Source: Bacteroidaceae bacterium (GTDB lineage: Bacteria; Bacteroidota; Bacteroidia; Bacteroidales; Bacteroidaceae). From it: a stretch of 5,410 bases of DNA. Location: contig JAFYWE010000039.1 of NCBI GenBank assembly GCA_017558165.1, forward strand, positions 1 through 5,410. Reading direction: 5' to 3'. The notes beneath the pieces were generated by a model. That model was not told where the DNA came from. It did no database searches and was given only the letters and a program-made list of their open reading frames with translations. This document shows positions 5,274-5,410 of this stretch, one piece after another. The position numbers were made by a program, and so were the translations under genes. Each line of letters opens with the position of its first letter. Within the stretch, counting starts at the first letter, position 1.

Positions 5274-5410
5274 GAAGCTGTTTAAATTTCTTTCAAAAAT
5301 ATTATTTACATTGTCCTCAAGAAGTGCTTGTCTTTTTATGCCCTTTTTTGCCTGTTTTTCCCTTTTTCGCAGTTACATAGCCCGCTATGCGCCTTTGAAA
5401 AATGAAAAAA
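5274..5410 (-). mobile_element. Third, diverged copy of the MITE-like element, truncated by window edge
   Basis: It begins GAAGCTGTTTAAATTTC, identical but for one base to the inverse of the right end of the complete copy, and is preceded by TAA (5271-5273), matching a TNA-type duplication. The shared core GTTACATAGCCCGCTATG lies 98 bases from the end, against 99 in the complete copy, and is followed by GCGCC in both. The intervening sequence has diverged but stays T-rich on this strand. The strand given is relative to the complete copy. The far terminus is outside the window. Confidence 0.65.

Overview
The window reads as chromosomal DNA from a member of the order Bacteroidales (Bacteroidota). 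Three things point there. Promoters have the -33 TTTG / -7 TAnnTTTG form instead of sigma70 boxes. A short glycogen-synthase-like gene sits divergent from panC-panD, an arrangement I recall from Bacteroides-type genomes. The proteins also have a Bacteroidales character. I do not assign a genus.

Layout, left to right. (1) 1-145 is one end of a small inverted-repeat element, cut by the window edge. (2) 146-961, minus strand, encodes a 271-aa protein with only the N-terminal half of a GT5 glycogen/starch synthase. (3) 962-1450 is a divergent intergenic region. It holds a textbook Bacteroidota promoter for the minus-strand gene, several small palindromes, a complete 190-bp MITE-like element (1174-1363) with terminal inverted repeats and a TTA duplication, and the panC promoter directly after that element. 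(4) 1451-2649, plus strand, is the two-gene operon panC-panD, which makes pantothenate from pantoate and aspartate-derived beta-alanine. It ends in a strong intrinsic terminator at 2669-2707. (5) 2751-2857 is a REP-like imperfect inverted repeat. (6) 2896-4179, minus strand, encodes an outer-membrane beta-barrel protein resembling DcaP-type porins. (7) 4344-5255, plus strand, encodes an AraC-family regulator divergent from the porin gene. (8) 5274-5410 is a third, diverged copy of the element, again cut by the window edge.

The metabolic core (panC, panD, porin, AraC regulator) is ordinary. The unusual part is the repeat family. Two copies are identical over 134 bp, lie in opposite orientation, and enclose the glycogen-synthase-like gene with its promoter. 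A third copy about 4 kb away has diverged in sequence but keeps the terminal repeat, the spacing and a central hairpin, with a matched base-pair change in its stem. The intact copy has inserted right against the -33 region of the panCD promoter. In doing so it creates a misleading 53-codon upstream extension of the panC reading frame.

Both ends of the window fall inside copies of this element, so the window may be a contig broken at the repeat. No RNA genes, CRISPR arrays, transposase genes or defence systems were seen.
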